Below, one piece after another: positions 57,398 through 64,000 of a stretch of 64,000 nucleotides of DNA. The stretch spans positions 1,736,001-1,800,000 of the forward strand of contig NZ_CP041387.1 of assembly GCF_007005445.1 (NCBI RefSeq), in the 5' to 3' direction. The first letter of the stretch is position 1. The number at the start of each line of letters is the position of its first letter. The DNA comes from Rhodopseudomonas palustris. Lineage in GTDB: Bacteria > Pseudomonadota > Alphaproteobacteria > Rhizobiales > Xanthobacteraceae. The translations under genes were made by a program, and so were the position numbers. The notes beneath the pieces were generated by a model. It made no database searches. It was not told the origin of the DNA and saw only the letters and a program-made list of their open reading frames with translations.

Positions 57398-57431
57398 ACA
57401 GCCCCCGCCATAAGCGCGGGGGCGCTGTTTT
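57398..57431 (+). terminator. Intrinsic terminator between hom and glpX
   Basis: GCCCCCGC (57401-57408) / GCGGGGGC (57416-57423) form an 8-bp GC stem, with ACA / TGT extending it past a small bulge, followed by TTTT at 57428-57431. It runs directly into the GAGGAG ribosome site of glpX. Confidence 0.7.
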
Positions 57432-57445
57432 GAGGAGCTGGGCCG

Positions 57446-58450
57446 ATGTCGACCACCATTTCCGTTCCGCCGCAATTGCTGCTGGAGCGCATCCTGACGC
57501 TGGAGATCGTGCGCGTGACCGAGCGCGCTGCGGTGTCGGCTGCGCGGCTGCGCGGCCACGGCAACGAGAAGGGCGCCGACCAGGCCGCGGTGGACGCGAT
57601 GCGCCGCGAACTCAACAAGATGCCGATCGAAGGCACCATCGTGATCGGCGAGGGCGAGCGCGACGAAGCCCCGATGCTGTTCATCGGTGAGAAGGTCGGC
57701 GCCGGTATCGACGCCGGTCCGAAGGTCGACATCGCGGTCGACCCGCTCGAAGGCACCACGCTGTGCGCCAAGAACATGCCGGGCTCGATCGCCACCATGG
57801 CGATGGCCGAAGGCGGCACGCTGCTGCACGCGCCCGACGTCTACATGCAGAAGATCGCGATCGGCCCGGGCTACGACAAGAACCTGATCGACATCGATGC
57901 GCCGCCGGAAGACAACATCCGCCGCCTGGCAAATGCCAAGGACGTGTCGGTGCACGATATCACCGTGCTGGTGCTCGACCGGCCCCGCCACGCCGAGCTG
58001 ATCGCCAAGATCCGCGCCACCGGTGCCGGCGTCCAGCTCATCACCGACGGCGACGTCGCCGGCGTGATTCACTGCGCCGATCCGGACAATACCGGCGTTG
58101 ACATCTACATGGGCACCGGCGGTGCGCCGGAGGGCGTGCTGGCCGCGGCGGCGCTGCGCTGCATCGGCGGCCAGATGCAATGCCGGCTGCTGCTCGATAC
58201 CCACTCCAAGCGCAACCGCGCCGAGTCGATGGGCATCGAAGATCCGAACTTCGTGTACCAGATCGAGGACATGGTGAAGGGCGACTGCCTGTTTGCCGCC
58301 ACCGGCGTCACCGACGGTTCGCTGCTCTCGGGCGTCAAGTTCCGCAAGGACGTGATCCAGACCGAGACCGTGGTGATGCGTTCGGTCACCGGCACGGTGC
58401 GCTACATCAAGGCCGATCACCGCCAGTTCGAAAAATTCCATCTCGATTAA
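57446..58450 (+). CDS. glpX: Fructose-1,6-bisphosphatase, class II
   Basis: Class II (GlpX) FBPase for gluconeogenesis and possibly the Calvin cycle (also sedoheptulose bisphosphate). 334 residues. Metal and phosphate motifs: GEGERDEAPMLFIGEKVGAG, DIAVDPLEGTT, TGVTDGSLLSGVKF. Follows hom and a terminator; ATG 57446 has GAGGAG eight bases upstream, so the ribosome site overlaps the terminator tail. A GNAT gene follows by 12 bp. Confidence 0.95.
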   Translation: MSTTISVPPQLLLERILTLEIVRVTERAAVSAARLRGHGNEKGADQAAVDAMRRELNKMPIEGTIVIGEGERDEAPMLFIGEKVGAGIDAGPKVDIAVDPLEGTTLCAKNMPGSIATMAMAEGGTLLHAPDVYMQKIAIGPGYDKNLIDIDAPPEDNIRRLANAKDVSVHDITVLVLDRPRHAELIAKIRATGAGVQLITDGDVAGVIHCADPDNTGVDIYMGTGGAPEGVLAAAALRCIGGQMQCRLLLDTHSKRNRAESMGIEDPNFVYQIEDMVKGDCLFAATGVTDGSLLSGVKFRKDVIQTETVVMRSVTGTVRYIKADHRQFEKFHLD

Positions 58451-58462
58451 GGAGATCGTCGG

Positions 58463-58906
58463 ATGGCCGTCGAGATTCGTCCCGTCGGCCCCGACGAACG
58501 GGCCGCGTGGGAGCCGCTGTGGGCCGGCTACCTGGAGTTCTACAAAGCGACCCTCGCGCGCGGCACCTCCGACGTCACCTGGGCGCGGTTTCACGATCCC
58601 GCCGAGCCGATGCATCTGCTCGGCGCCTATGTCGATGGAACGCTCACCGGCATCGTGCAGTTCATCTATCACCGGTCGTGCTGGACGGCCGGTGACTACT
58701 GCTACCTGCAGGACCTGTTCGTCGCCGACACCGCCCGCGGGCTCGGCCTCGGCCGCAAGCTGATCGAAGCGGTGTACGCACGCGCCAAGGCCGACGGCTG
58801 CAGCCGCGTGCATTGGCTGACCCAGACCGGCAACGCCACCGCACGTCTGCTCTACGACCGCATTGCCGAGGATTCCGGCTTCATGCAGTATCGCAAGGTG
58901 TTTTAA
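58463..58906 (+). CDS. GNAT-family N-acetyltransferase
   Basis: 147-residue GNAT protein. The acetyl-CoA loop is DTARGLGLGRKLIEAVYARA and the C-terminal YDRIAEDSGFMQYRK contains the family's last helix. Related single-domain members act on small amines or amino groups. It starts 12 bp after glpX and probably shares its transcript, ended by the palindromic repeat downstream. The substrate is unknown. Confidence 0.88.
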   Translation: MAVEIRPVGPDERAAWEPLWAGYLEFYKATLARGTSDVTWARFHDPAEPMHLLGAYVDGTLTGIVQFIYHRSCWTAGDYCYLQDLFVADTARGLGLGRKLIEAVYARAKADGCSRVHWLTQTGNATARLLYDRIAEDSGFMQYRKVF

Positions 58907-58909
58907 CGC

Positions 58910-59013
58910 GTCATTCCGGGGCGCCCACGGCGTAGCTGTGGGCGCCCCGGAATCTGAAGCCTGTTACTTGCCTATCGGGATTCCGGCTTGCCGCTTCGCG
59001 CGCCCGGAATGAC
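58910..59013. repeat. Palindromic intergenic repeat after GNAT gene
   Basis: Outer GTCATTCCGGG (58910-58920) / CCCGGAATGAC (59003-59013). An inner perfect 16-bp stem ATTCCGGGGCGCCCAC (58913-58928) / GTGGGCGCCCCGGAAT (58938-58953) has a 9-base loop. Same family as 46426-46561; it starts 4 bp after the GNAT stop and could end transcription. Confidence 0.85.
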
Positions 59014-59081
59014 ACGAGAGGGCGAGAGAAGAACAAGCAGGCAGGAAGCGACGACTGAATGCGTCGCAAGGGAGGACAACG

Positions 59082-59810
59082 ATGGCCGGAAGAGCCGAAC
59101 CGACAGACGTGCAAGCCCTGATCTTCGACGTGTTCGGCACCGTGGTCGACTGGCGCACCAGCCTGATCGATGACTTGACGGCCTATGCGGTGCGGCGTGG
59201 CCTCAATGGCGATTGGACCGGGCTGGTCGATGCGTGGCGGCAGGCATACGTGCCGTCGATGGATGAGGTGCGACGCAACCCGCAGGCCGCCTTCATCATT
59301 CTCGACGACCTGCATCGCCGGTCGCTGGAGCGGCTGGTCGATGAATTCGGCATCAAGGGGCTGACCGAGGACGATCTCAGCTACATGGTCACCGGCTGGC
59401 ATCGGTTGAAGCCGTGGCCGGACGTCGTGTCCGCGCTGACCCGGCTGAAAACCAAGTACATCCTTTCGCCGCTGTCGAACGGCAATGTCGGCTTGCTGAC
59501 GCGGATGGCGAAGAATGCCGGCCTGCCATGGGATCTCATCCTCGGCGGTGACGTGTTCGGACATTACAAACCGGATTCTGAAACCTATCTCGGCGCCGCG
59601 CGTCTACTCAATCTGCCGCCGGAGCAGGTGATGATGGTCGCCGCGCACAACAACGATCTGGCCGCTGCGCAGGCGCTCGGCCTGAAAACCGCCTTCATTC
59701 CGCGCCCGACCGAATACGGCCCGCTGCAGACGCTCGACTTCGACGCCACCGGCGACTGGACCGTGGTGGCGAAGGATCTCAACGGGGTGGCCGACGCGCT
59801 GGGGTGTTAA
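59082..59810 (+). CDS. Haloacid dehalogenase type II (HAD superfamily)
   Basis: 242-residue L-2-haloacid dehalogenase-type HAD. Nucleophile D16 (LIFDVFGTVVDW), motif II serine in PLSNGNVG, lysine in GHYKPDSETY, and motif IV VAAHNNDL, where aspartate is retained as D. The W after VD and the R near position 24 fit the substrate pocket of type II dehalogenases. It may act on 2-halo acids or have another physiological substrate; sequence alone does not decide. It is followed by palindromic repeat sequence then recJ. Confidence 0.88.
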   Translation: MAGRAEPTDVQALIFDVFGTVVDWRTSLIDDLTAYAVRRGLNGDWTGLVDAWRQAYVPSMDEVRRNPQAAFIILDDLHRRSLERLVDEFGIKGLTEDDLSYMVTGWHRLKPWPDVVSALTRLKTKYILSPLSNGNVGLLTRMAKNAGLPWDLILGGDVFGHYKPDSETYLGAARLLNLPPEQVMMVAAHNNDLAAAQALGLKTAFIPRPTEYGPLQTLDFDATGDWTVVAKDLNGVADALGC

Positions 59811-59835
59811 AGGCAAATCCGCCACAGAGCACGCC

Positions 59836-59939
59836 GTCATCCTGAGGCGCCGCGCGTCGCGCGGCCTCGAAGGATGGGCCACAGTTGTTGGTCGTCGACG
59901 CATCCTTCGAGGCTCGCTTCGCTCGCGCCTCAGGATGAC
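59836..59939. repeat. Palindromic intergenic repeat upstream of recJ
   Basis: Outer GTCATCCTGAGGCGC (59836-59850) / GCGCCTCAGGATGAC (59925-59939); inner CTCGAAGGATG (59866-59876) / CATCCTTCGAG (59901-59911). The same CATCCTTCGAGGC core appears in the sufB-sufC gap. Starts 26 bp after the dehalogenase stop. Confidence 0.85.
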
Positions 59940-60027
59940 GACACCGTGCCGGTTGTGTGCGGGGAACGCCCTTGGACGCGCCGCCTCGGTTTGCGCCGTC
60001 CGCGCTTCGTGCTTATCTGCGCTGACC

Positions 60028-61869
60028 ATGACGCCTCCCGTATCCGTCTTACCACCCGAAATCGTGCCGGCGTTTCTCGGCGTGACCCGCTCGGCCACCG
60101 GCAAGGCGTGGCGCGACCGGCTCGACGCGCGCGCCACTGCGAAGGCGCAGGCGATGGTGCAGCGCTATCAATTGCCCGAGATGCTGGCGCGGGTGTTGGC
60201 CGGGCGCGGCGTCGAGATCGATCAGGTCGAGGACTTTCTCGACCCGACCATCCGCAAGCTGATGCCCGACCCGGCGTCGTTGACCCAGATGGAGGCCGGT
60301 GCCAAGCGGATCGCCGATGCCGCTTTACGCAGCGAGAAGGTGGCGATCTTCGGCGATTACGACGTCGACGGCGCGACCTCGTCGGCTTTGCTCGCCTGGC
60401 ATTTGCGCCATTGCGGGCTCGATCCGTTGATCCACATTCCCGACCGGATCTTCGAAGGCTACGGCCCGAACATCGACGCCATCCGCATGCTGGCCGGCAA
60501 GGGCGCGACGCTGCTGATCACCGTCGACTGCGGCACCACCAGCTTCGAACCGCTGGCCGAAGCGCGCCGGCTCGGGATGAGCGTGGTGGTGATCGATCAT
60601 CATCAATGCGGCGACGATCTGCCCGAGGTCGAGGCGCTGATCAACCCGAACCGGCCCGACGATCTGTCCGGGCTTGGCCATCTCGCCGCGGTCGGCCTGG
60701 TGCTGATGACGCTGGTCGCGGTCAATCGCGAGCTGCGGCATCGCGGGTTCTGGAGCACCGAGCGGCCCGAGCCGAATCTTTTGGACATGCTGCACCACGT
60801 CGCGCTCGGCACCGTGGCGGACGTCGCGCCGCTGATCGGGCTGAACCGCGCCTTCGTCGCCAAGGGTCTGATCGCGATGCGCCGCCGCGATCACGTCGGC
60901 CATACCGCGCTGATGGATGTGGCGCGGCTGAATGGTCCGCCGGAGGCGTGGCATCTCGGCTTCATGCTCGGGCCGCGGATCAATGCCGGCGGCCGCATTG
61001 GTCGCGCCGATCTCGGCGTCCGGCTGCTTCTGGAATCCGACGTTTCCGAAGCCGCCCGGATCGCCGCCGAGCTCGACCGCCTCAACAGCGAGCGCCGCGA
61101 GATCGAACAGAAGGCCGAGGCCCAGGCGGAAGCCGAAGCGCTGGCGTCGCTCGGCCTCGAGGACAAGGGCGCGGTGATCGTCACCGCGTCCGAAGGCTGG
61201 CACCCCGGCGTGGTCGGGCTGGTCGCGTCGCGGCTGAAGGAGAAATTTGGCCGCCCCTCATTCGCGATCGCGCTGGAGCCCGGCGGCATCGGCACCGGCT
61301 CGGGCCGTTCGATTTCCGGCGTCGATCTCGGCAAGGCGGTGCGCCAGGCGGTGCACGATGGGCTGCTGCTGAAGGGCGGCGGCCACGCCATGGCGGCCGG
61401 CGTGACGCTGCGGAAGGAGCGGCTCGCCGAATTCCGCGCCTGGCTGGAGACGACGCTCGCCGGCGACGTCGCCAAGTCGCGCCACGTCAACGAGCTGTAC
61501 ATCGACGGCGCGGTGTCGGCTCGCGGCGTCACGACAGGACTGGCGGCGACGCTGAACCGGGCAGGGCCGTTCGGTGCCGGCAATCCGGAGCCGATCGTGG
61601 CGCTGCCCGCGCACCAACTGATCTATGCCGATGAAGTCGGGCAGGCGCATCTGCGGCTTCGCTTCAAGGCGGGGGACGGCGCGATCGTCAATGGCATCGC
61701 GTTCCGCAGCGTCGGCCAGAAGCTCGGCAATGCGCTGACTGAGAACCGCGGCCAGACCCTGCACGTCGCCGGTTGCCTCAGCGTCGACCGCTGGCAGGGC
61801 GCCGAGCGCGTGCAGCTCCGTGTCATCGACGTCGCGGTGCCCGACGCCGGACCGACGATGATCAGGTGA
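60028..61869 (+). CDS. recJ: Single-stranded-DNA-specific exonuclease RecJ
   Basis: 5'-3' exonuclease on single-stranded DNA in recombination and mismatch repair. 613 residues. DHH motifs: DYDVDGATSSA (motif I), DCGTTS (II), VIDHHQCGDDLP (DHH, III); DHHA1 region GGGHAMAAG, then a C-terminal OB domain. ATG 60028 matches family N-termini; the frame is open upstream through the repeat but without homology. Upstream ribosome site is weak. Confidence 0.95.
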   Translation: MTPPVSVLPPEIVPAFLGVTRSATGKAWRDRLDARATAKAQAMVQRYQLPEMLARVLAGRGVEIDQVEDFLDPTIRKLMPDPASLTQMEAGAKRIADAALRSEKVAIFGDYDVDGATSSALLAWHLRHCGLDPLIHIPDRIFEGYGPNIDAIRMLAGKGATLLITVDCGTTSFEPLAEARRLGMSVVVIDHHQCGDDLPEVEALINPNRPDDLSGLGHLAAVGLVLMTLVAVNRELRHRGFWSTERPEPNLLDMLHHVALGTVADVAPLIGLNRAFVAKGLIAMRRRDHVGHTALMDVARLNGPPEAWHLGFMLGPRINAGGRIGRADLGVRLLLESDVSEAARIAAELDRLNSERREIEQKAEAQAEAEALASLGLEDKGAVIVTASEGWHPGVVGLVASRLKEKFGRPSFAIALEPGGIGTGSGRSISGVDLGKAVRQAVHDGLLLKGGGHAMAAGVTLRKERLAEFRAWLETTLAGDVAKSRHVNELYIDGAVSARGVTTGLAATLNRAGPFGAGNPEPIVALPAHQLIYADEVGQAHLRLRFKAGDGAIVNGIAFRSVGQKLGNALTENRGQTLHVAGCLSVDRWQGAERVQLRVIDVAVPDAGPTMIR

Positions 61870-61911
61870 TGAGTACGCTTGAGACGGCCTCGGGATCAGA
61901 AAGCCGAATTA

Positions 61912-61992
61912 GTCATGGCCGTCATCGCCGGACTTGATCCGGCGATCCATCTTTCAAGAGTGATGGATGGCCGGGTCGAGCCCGGCCATGAC
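61912..61992. repeat. Palindromic intergenic repeat after recJ
   Basis: Ends GTCATGGCC / GGCCATGAC. It includes the pairs CGCCGGA/TCCGGCG (61926-61944) and CCGGG/CCCGG inside a GGATGGCCGGG block. This is a third repeat family, distinct from those at 46426/58910 and 17576/59836. Starts 43 bp after recJ, in the convergent gap with the small hypothetical gene. Confidence 0.75.
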
Positions 61993-62026
61993 GTGAGTTG
62001 CATTCAGATGAGCGGGATGCTCGAAG

Positions 62027-62317
62027 CTAAGTGCAGATCTCGCCCTGCATCACCAATTCCCGAAACAGCTCGACCGCTTTCGGATTGAGTGCGCCTTCTT
62101 CCGGCAGCACCAGTGGCAGGTCGGGCGGGGCGAGGATGGCGAACTGGCGGCCCCATTCGTAAACCCACGCCAGACCGTCCTGGAACATCACCTCGTCGTC
62201 ATAGCGAGGGGTACGGCCTGAACGGGCCTCGGCGAAGCCGCGTCGGAAGGTGGTGTTCCAGACGATTTCGTCCAGCGGAGCTTGGAAGGTTTCGGCCTGC
62301 GGGCGCACGTCGGTCAT
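62027..62317 (-). CDS. Hypothetical small protein (96 residues)
   Basis: 96-residue soluble protein, acidic and proline-rich in the C-terminal half (LAPPDLPLVLPEEGALNP). No family is recognised and no signal or membrane segment is seen. It sits 83 bp downstream of the FUSC gene in the same orientation and converges on recJ across the third repeat family. Coding status is supported by codon-like third-position GC and its clean position between genes, but not by similarity. Confidence 0.6.
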   Translation of the reverse strand: MTDVRPQAETFQAPLDEIVWNTTFRRGFAEARSGRTPRYDDEVMFQDGLAWVYEWGRQFAILAPPDLPLVLPEEGALNPKAVELFRELVMQGEICT

Positions 62318-62400
62318 GGCTCAATCCGGCGATACATCCTGAAGAAAGGGCGGAAGGGTATTATTCCACGGCTCGGCCACGGCAAAACCCTGACTTTCGG

Positions 62401-63519
62401 TCAATCGCCCCGGTCGTGCTTGGCGGGGATCAGATAGGCCGGGATCAGCCGGCGGATCAAGCCGGCCGATGCCTTGCGAAACGCAGGATTGTGCAGGCAG
62501 ACGCCGCCGATCAGGCCGACCACGCAGCCGATCGCGGTATCTATGAACCGTGCCTCGATGATTTGGTGCACCGGCTCCTGGCCGAGCGTGGCGGCATCGG
62601 CGAGGAAGATGGTGAGCGGGGTGATGAAGATCACCGCAAATCCGTAGTGCCGGATCACCGCGGTCTCGATGATGAAGCTGAGCGCGATCACCGCGAAGGC
62701 GATGCTCCATTTCTCCAGTGGCAGCGCCAGCAGCACGGCGGCGAGGCCGAGTCCGATCACCGTGCCGAGCAGACGGTGCAGGTGCCGGTTCCAGACCGCT
62801 CGGACCGACAGGCCCTGGATCACCGCGAGACAGCTCACCGGCACCCAATACGGCCGTTCGAGCTGCAGCGCCTGGGCCAGCGCCAGTGCGCCGCCGACGA
62901 ATACGCCGATCACCACCGCGTCGAGCACGACGTGCTCGAAATCGTCGGTCGCCAGCGGCGGCACCGGCAGCGGATCACGGATCCGCAGCACCACCACCGA
63001 GTAGATCATCGCGATCAGGGTGGCGAGCAGGCTGCCGAGCACGAACAGCCCCGCCTTCAGCGGTAGCTGCATCAGATCGCCCGGCGTATAGGCGGCGATC
63101 GCGGCGGCCATCACGAAGAACATGCTGCCGGGTGGGCCGATCCGATAGAACCGGCACAGCATCGTCACCAGGATCGCCGTGAAGGTGAGCGCCGGCACCA
63201 AGAGCCAGGGTAGCAGATGCACGATCAGTCCGAGCGTGTAGCAGGCGGCATAGCCGAAGCCGGCCGCCATCATCGACACCATGCGATGGTGCAGCGGCGT
63301 GCGCGGCAGGTACAGAAACGCCATGCCGCCGAGCGACGAGATCAGGCCGTAGTCGAGATGATCGAAGTAGGCGCCGATCAGCATCGGCACGCCGGCCGCC
63401 AGCGCCGCCGAGAACGGCATCTGCCACGGCCGGTCGCTCGGATTGAAGGTGACGAGCGCGCGCCACTCCTCCTGCGCCAGCGCCTTGATCCGGTGCCACG
63501 TCCAGTGATGTTGAAGCAT
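62401..63519 (-). CDS. FUSC-family membrane protein
   Basis: 372-residue inner-membrane protein, two clusters of hydrophobic helices (about 35-165 and 205-320) with a central hydrophilic stretch, as in the FUSC/YccS/aromatic-acid exporter (AaeB) family. Unlike AaeB (about 650 residues) it lacks the long cytoplasmic domains. A typical basic stretch VRAVWNRHLHRLLGTVIGLGLAA begins the second half. Export of aromatic or fusaric acid-like compounds is a family property; not shown here. It lies 17 bp from the lytic transglycosylase gene in the same direction. Confidence 0.85.
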   Translation of the reverse strand: MLQHHWTWHRIKALAQEEWRALVTFNPSDRPWQMPFSAALAAGVPMLIGAYFDHLDYGLISSLGGMAFLYLPRTPLHHRMVSMMAAGFGYAACYTLGLIVHLLPWLLVPALTFTAILVTMLCRFYRIGPPGSMFFVMAAAIAAYTPGDLMQLPLKAGLFVLGSLLATLIAMIYSVVVLRIRDPLPVPPLATDDFEHVVLDAVVIGVFVGGALALAQALQLERPYWVPVSCLAVIQGLSVRAVWNRHLHRLLGTVIGLGLAAVLLALPLEKWSIAFAVIALSFIIETAVIRHYGFAVIFITPLTIFLADAATLGQEPVHQIIEARFIDTAIGCVVGLIGGVCLHNPAFRKASAGLIRRLIPAYLIPAKHDRGD

Positions 63520-63536
63520 CGAAGAGCCTGCGGTCT

Positions 63537-64000
63537 CTATCCACCCTGCCGCAGTCGTGCCAGCACCTTAAGCCCGCCGTAGCCGTCGGCGGGCCGCAGG
63601 CCGGTCTTGAGCTGGAAGTCGCGGATCGCCTTCATGGTGTCGTTGCCGACCCGGCCGTCGGTGCCCCCGGTGTCGAAGCCTGCCCGGGTCAGCCGCGTCT
63701 GCATCTCCTGCACCTCGGCGAGCGTCAGCGCGCGCTCCGAGCCGGGGAACGGATGCACGAACGGGCCACCGCCGAGAATGCGATCGCCGAGGTGGCAGAT
63801 CGCGAGTGCGTAGTTCATCGACGGGTTGTAGCTCTTCACCGCGTAGAAGTTGGGCCCGATCAGGAATTTCGGGCCGCCGTCGACCGGCACCCACATCGTC
63901 GCGCTGGCCGCGGAATTGGGAAATGGCTGGCCGTCGGCGCGGGTGACGCCGGAACGCGACCACTCCGAGTAAGTGCGGCGGCCGCTGGCTGCGCCGCCGG
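63537..64000 (-). CDS. Lytic murein transglycosylase, C-terminal part (5' end outside window)
   Basis: 3' end of an MltB-like lytic transglycosylase; about 153 residues are inside the window and the frame is open at the edge. Visible are the RTYSEWSRSG and FLIGPNFYAVKSYNPSMNYALAICHLGDRI block of the catalytic fold and a C-terminal peptidoglycan-binding domain (LTLAEVQEMQTRLTRAGFDTGGTDGRVGNDTMKAIRDFQ). The enzyme cleaves glycan strands to 1,6-anhydro-muropeptides, the source of the AnmK substrate made elsewhere in this window. The catalytic glutamate lies outside the window. Confidence 0.88.
   Translation of the reverse strand, partial: GGAASGRRTYSEWSRSGVTRADGQPFPNSAASATMWVPVDGGPKFLIGPNFYAVKSYNPSMNYALAICHLGDRILGGGPFVHPFPGSERALTLAEVQEMQTRLTRAGFDTGGTDGRVGNDTMKAIRDFQLKTGLRPADGYGGLKVLARLRQGG

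Overview
This 64 kb window is high-GC, gene-dense chromosomal DNA from an alphaproteobacterium of the Rhodopseudomonas/Bradyrhizobium group, most like Rhodopseudomonas palustris. This placement is inferred from protein character, gene order (mrcA-prfB; the suf cluster with two desulfurases; alaC-hom-glpX) and short palindromic intergenic repeats of a type I associate with this group. No rRNA, tRNA, CRISPR array, insertion sequence or prophage was recognised.

Layout. 1-9.2 kb: 3' part of penicillin-binding protein 1A, prfB (RF2) with an intact programmed +1 frameshift site, an M23 murein peptidase, a Bcp-type peroxiredoxin and a very long AsmA/DUF3971-like envelope protein. 9.2-14.5 kb: cytochrome b561, an MFS transporter, tyrS divergent from anmK, and an alpha/beta hydrolase. 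14.7-22.3 kb: an iron-sulfur assembly cluster in one orientation (IscS/NifS-like desulfurase, sufB, sufC, sufD, sufS, sufT-like, a VOC-fold protein, sufA). 22.4-26.0 kb: a compact three-gene unit encoding a Tat-signal LodA-like quinoprotein oxidase, a LodB-like flavoprotein and a RidA-family protein with a Sec signal. This is the most unusual part of the window. 26-35.8 kb: TfoX-N protein, GGDEF cyclase, DEAD-box helicase, AraC regulator, chemoreceptor, caspase-fold protein and a DUF6880-like protein. 35.6-44.4 kb: small membrane protein, parE, DedA protein, secreted metallo-beta-lactamase-fold protein, alpha/beta hydrolase, DUF2087 protein, PaiB-like protein, argC and a methyltransferase. 44.6-47 kb: radical SAM protein behind a hairpin-rich leader, then a small membrane protein. 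47-52.1 kb: GntR regulator divergent from an ABC importer (ATPase, permease, binding protein) and an amidase, with a perfect palindrome in the shared control region. 52.1-64 kb: phaC, a small lipoprotein, alaC, hom, glpX, a GNAT protein, a HAD-type haloacid dehalogenase, recJ, a small hypothetical, a FUSC protein and a truncated lytic transglycosylase.

How the genes may work together. The suf cluster is a self-contained Fe-S assembly pathway: sulfur mobilisation (desulfurase, SufS), SufBCD scaffold, SufT-like maturation and SufA carrier. The LodA/LodB/RidA unit suggests an exported cysteine-tryptophylquinone amine or amino-acid oxidase, with its flavoprotein maturation partner and an exported imine deaminase to clear reactive products. 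The GntR-ABC-amidase block looks like an inducible uptake and hydrolysis system for an unidentified amide. Interspersed palindromic repeats lie at 17576, 46426, 58910, 59836 and 61912.
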